46,218 nucleotides of DNA, taken from positions 1 through 46,218 of the forward strand of contig NZ_CBXX010000056.1 in assembly GCF_000577615.1 (NCBI RefSeq). Direction: 5' to 3'. Position numbers and translations under genes: made by a program. Shown piece by piece: positions 44,421-46,218 of this stretch (positions are counted from its first letter, which is position 1; every line of letters begins with the position of its first letter). The notes under the pieces are model-generated. The model saw only the letters and a list, made by a program, of their open reading frames with translations, had not been told where the DNA came from and searched no databases. The stretch is from Herbaspirillum sp. RV1423 (GTDB lineage Bacteria > Pseudomonadota > Gammaproteobacteria > Burkholderiales > Burkholderiaceae_D).

Positions 44421-44454
44421 AAAACGAGACAAGCCGCGAGGTTTGTCTCGTTTT
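44421..44454 (-). terminator. Intrinsic terminator of xre, overlapping its stop codon
   Basis: On the minus strand a 12-base stem (arms 44454-44443 and 44432-44421, sequence AAAACGAGACAA and its complement) with a 10-base loop is followed by a T-run (GTTTTTGG). It begins inside the xre stop codon. It separates xre from the tnsA operon. Confidence 0.8.
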
Positions 44455-44875
44455 ACATAGATACCTCCTCTTTTCTTTTTCGTTTTATCCGTACCGGCGC
44501 GGTTGCCCTGTCTTTTAATAGCGAATGAGGTAAATCAATTACCTCGCGAATCAACTTCACTTGGACTGGGTGCAAATAATTTAGCGCTGTGCGCAGATCG
44601 TTAAGAAGCCAGTAAAGGTCCGTTGGCGCATCTGCATCCAGGATTAGCTTTCTTTGCGACGCTAACGCCATTTCGCGCAATGTCTCTTGCTCAGGTAATG
44701 ACATGGAAAGAGTCTGGATGAGGCGTTCCAGGAATTCGTCCGTGGGAGGCCCCTTGATGCCGAGTTCCAATGCAGATATGTAGCTAGGTTCATATCCCAC
44801 TGCTTCAGCAAGCTCCGATTGACGCATACCATGGCGTATTCGAAGATTATGCAAGAACAGAGAAAAGGGGCTCAT
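44453..44875 (-). CDS. XRE-family regulator of the Tn7-like module
   Basis: A 140-aa DNA-binding protein. The helix-turn-helix is LRIRHGMRQSELAEAVGYEPSYISALELGIK (about 11-41, the second half being the recognition helix). The C-terminus is basic (VRIKRKRKEEVSM). AAGG precedes the ATG. It has a near-consensus promoter (TTGACA, 17 bases, TAGGCT) and a nearby inverted repeat with extra half-sites likely to be its operator. XRE regulators next to tns genes in some Tn7-like and CRISPR-associated transposons repress transposition genes; that role is inferred here. Confidence 0.85.
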   Translation of the reverse strand: MSPFSLFLHNLRIRHGMRQSELAEAVGYEPSYISALELGIKGPPTDEFLERLIQTLSMSLPEQETLREMALASQRKLILDADAPTDLYWLLNDLRTALNYLHPVQVKLIREVIDLPHSLLKDRATAPVRIKRKRKEEVSM

Positions 44876-44903
44876 TATCGACCTTTAACAACGCTATAAA
44901 AAT

Positions 44904-44932
44904 AGCCTAGTCAAAGCGGAAAATGCTGTCAA
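44904..44932 (-). promoter_or_regulatory. xre promoter
   Basis: Minus strand: TTGACA (44932 to 44927), 17 bases, TAGGCT (44909 to 44904). RNA would start about 20 bases before the xre ATG. The consensus -35 implies good basal expression. Confidence 0.7.
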
Positions 44933-44952
44933 ATATGAGGAATGCGGGGTAA

Positions 44953-45007
44953 CCACGAAATACTATATTTCGTGGCTACGAAATATATAAGATCGTGTTC
45001 GCGAAAT
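44953..45007. promoter_or_regulatory. Candidate XRE operator array
   Basis: CCACGAAATA-CTA-TATTTCGTGG (44953-44975) is a perfect 10-base inverted repeat. It is followed directly by a third half-site CTACGAAATAT (44976-44986) and a weaker fourth CGCGAAAT (45000-45007). The array lies 21 bases upstream of the xre -35 and covers the AT-rich divergent region. Confidence 0.65.
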
Positions 45008-45175
45008 TTGAAAAATGATTTTTCTTCATAGGAGAGAAAAATATTTTTAAGATTTTTTGTTGTGATGTTGTTTTTACGTGACTAAACAATAACCTGTTTG
45101 ATTAGATGTATTTACCGATCTCGTTAAGAAGACAATCACTAAAAGTGATACTCGTAAAGAGACGTAGGGAAAAAA
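45008..45175. other. AT-rich intergenic region with short inverted repeat
   Basis: Strongly AT-rich, with no gene. ATCACT-AAA-AGTGAT (45135-45149) is a perfect 6-base inverted repeat before the small gene at 45176. It may hold element-end or promoter sequences, but no array of repeated TnsB-like sites was recognised. Confidence 0.3.
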
Positions 45176-45376
45176 ATGAAAGTCAAAGACATAAAAACTG
45201 CCTTATATCGACGATTCCGGCATAAATTCCATTATTCGTTTTCCAATGATCCCGATCGTTCATGGCTAGATGCGCCTCCAGTAGGTAGGGAATTCGGCAG
45301 CCCTGACTATGAGCGATTGGATGCAGAAGATGCGCAACTCCGAGCAAGTTGCACTCAAACAATCATTCAAGGATAG
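45176..45376 (+). CDS. Small unknown protein beside the Tn7-like module
   Basis: A 66-aa frame, MKVKDIKTALYRRFRHKFHY, with GGGAAAAAA before the ATG. It is basic at the N-terminus and acidic later (YERLDAEDAQLRA), with no Cys or membrane helix. It is divergent from xre and could be controlled by the operator array between them. I recognise no family; it may also be chance. Confidence 0.45.
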   Translation: MKVKDIKTALYRRFRHKFHYSFSNDPDRSWLDAPPVGREFGSPDYERLDAEDAQLRASCTQTIIQG

Positions 45377-45588
45377 AGACCACGGGCGAAGAGTAAAGAT
45401 GGAGAGTTCCCGGCACTTATAAATCTACAATCTGTCCTAATACGTGCGTTTGAACACGCTATCCTTTTTCGCGGGCTAGATAGCAGTCAAGAGCAAGCCA
45501 CTGACCGTCGACATGAGCATCAAAACAACTGAAGGGAATTCCGGCTAATGAAAATCGCTGGTTATCCTTCGTTTTCAACTCTATTTTC
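45377..45588. other. Intergenic region up to second IS256 copy
   Basis: No gene seen. Two loosely similar pieces containing GCT-x-x-TATCCTT or GCTATCCTTT occur about 100 bases apart, too weak to call TnsB sites. The element end on the tnsA side could be here or destroyed by the IS. Confidence 0.3.
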
Positions 45589-46218
45589 GGGCGTGTGCGA
45601 ATTTTTGTGTAAACGGGGTTTCGTTTAATTCATAGAAATACGTTCACCGAACTGGATGGTGAACCTAGTTAGCGCAGCTTTCCAATCCCGGATTGGCAGT
45701 GTCCACTTTTTACTGATGTTGCGCAATGCCAGGTAAAAGAGTTTGACGAGCGCCTCATCGGTAGGGAACGCCCCCCGATTCTTCGTCAGCTTGCGCAGAC
45801 TCATGTTGACTGACTCGATAGCATTGGTCGTATAGATGACCTTACGAATTTCCGGCGGATAGTCGAAGAACGGAATCAGGCGGGGCCAATTGCGCCGCCA
45901 GGATTGGCCGATAGGTAGATACTCTGCATCCCATTTCTCTTCAAATTCACGGAGTCGAAGTTCTGCCTCTTCGGCGGTGGCCGACTGGTAAATCAGTCGA
46001 AGGTCTGCCGCCACTTCCGGGCGTCGTTTCCACGAAACGTAATTCAGACTGTATCGAACCATATGGACGATGCACAGCTGAACCGTGGTCTCCGGGAAGA
46101 CGGCCTCGATGGCATCTGGGAAGCCCTTCAGGCCGTCCACGCAGGCGATGAAGATATCTTGCACACCACGATTGCGCAGCTCGGTGACGACCTGCAGCCA
46201 GAATTTGGCACCTTCCGT
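45589..46218 (-). mobile_element. IS256-family insertion sequence, copy 2 (partial)
   Basis: The left end matches copy 1 from its first GGGC onward, offset by exactly 8102 bases, with only a few base differences (for example CCTAGTT for CCTGGTT). It is cut by the window edge. The bases to its left (CTATTTTC) do not match either flank of copy 1. Confidence 0.92.
45625..46218 (-). CDS. IS256-family transposase, partial (5' end outside window)
   Basis: The C-terminal ~197 codons of a transposase identical in protein sequence to copy 1 over the visible part (DIFIACVDGLKGFPDAIEAV to RFTIQFGERISMN). One catalytic Asp and the C-terminal Glu region are visible. It is in the same orientation as copy 1, so recombination between the two would delete the Tn7-like module. 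Confidence 0.92.
   Translation of the reverse strand, partial: TEGAKFWLQVVTELRNRGVQDIFIACVDGLKGFPDAIEAVFPETTVQLCIVHMVRYSLNYVSWKRRPEVAADLRLIYQSATAEEAELRLREFEEKWDAEYLPIGQSWRRNWPRLIPFFDYPPEIRKVIYTTNAIESVNMSLRKLTKNRGAFPTDEALVKLFYLALRNISKKWTLPIRDWKAALTRFTIQFGERISMN

Larger units (their letters stand above)
39287..44875 (-). mobile_element. Tn7-like transposition module (xre-tnsA-tnsB-tnsC-tniQ)
   Basis: Five minus-strand genes: an XRE regulator, then four tightly coupled genes with 4-, 1- and 4-base overlaps encoding TnsA-, TnsB-, TnsC- and TniQ/TnsD-like proteins. This gene order and coupling is that of Tn7-like elements. No TnsE or CRISPR genes are seen. The module is AT-richer than the metal genes. 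In Tn7 the TnsD side faces the cargo, which here would be the metal genes to the left. The terminal TnsB-site arrays were not identified. Confidence 0.85.

Noticed and set aside
39287..45588. CRISPR array or guide-RNA-like repeats near the Tn7-like genes
   Set aside because: No regularly spaced direct repeats and no Cas-like genes are present.
45377..45588. Right end of the Tn7-like element
   Set aside because: Two weakly similar TATCCTT pieces were seen but no repeated 20-base sites or terminal TGT with a duplication could be shown.
1..46218. tRNA or rRNA genes
   Set aside because: No cloverleaf with CCA-type acceptor or rRNA-like stretch was noticed on either strand when reading; no covariance search was possible.

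Overview
The window looks like an accessory metal-resistance island of a betaproteobacterium (Burkholderiales, perhaps Oxalobacteraceae). This placement is inferred from the style of the ars, cus and cop proteins; no rRNA, tRNA or housekeeping gene is present to confirm it.

Layout. 1-5730 (minus): a first Cu/Ag efflux operon (small CzcI-like protein, cusC, cusB, cusA cut by the window edge). 5791-7836: a divergent pair of unknown genes, a membrane protein and a DUF4238-like protein. 8019-12694 (minus): an arsenic operon arsR-arsC(Trx type)-arsB-MFS-arsC(Grx type)-arsH. 12809-15748: a Tn3-family transposase divergent from arsR. 15878-18673: unknown small genes, a higBA toxin-antitoxin pair and a gene remnant. 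18759-27300 (plus): a Cu(I) P-type ATPase with a CueR-type promoter, a 40-bp perfect palindrome containing a CopR-type box, then a cop operon (CzcI-like protein, Met-rich protein, TolC-family lipoprotein, multicopper oxidase, cupredoxin, CusF, CopC, CopD). 27462-34005 (minus): a second, complete cus operon with its own CueR-type promoter. 34170-37218: a DUF4148-like gene divergent from copRS, with the same CopR-type box between them, and a small lipoprotein. 37215-38815: a truncated gene remnant and an IS256-family element. 39287-44875 (minus): a Tn7-like transposition module (XRE regulator, TnsA-, TnsB-, TnsC- and TniQ-like). 45589 onward: a second IS256-family copy in the same orientation.

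How the parts work together. Cytoplasmic Cu(I) would be pumped to the periplasm by CopA, oxidised by the multicopper oxidase, bound by CopC, the cupredoxin and CusF, and expelled by the Cus tripartite pumps. Arsenate would be reduced by two unrelated reductases and arsenite exported by ArsB, while ArsH acts on organoarsenicals. Two regulatory layers for copper are visible in the DNA: CopR-type boxes, with copRS present, and MerR-family CueR-type promoters, with no cueR gene in the window.

The most interesting part is the Tn7-like module. In Tn7 the cargo lies on the TnsD side of the tns genes; here that side faces the metal genes, so the island may be cargo of a Tn7-like element with an XRE regulator and its own operator array. 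The ends are not recognisable here, and two IS256-family copies flank the module, so later rearrangement is likely.
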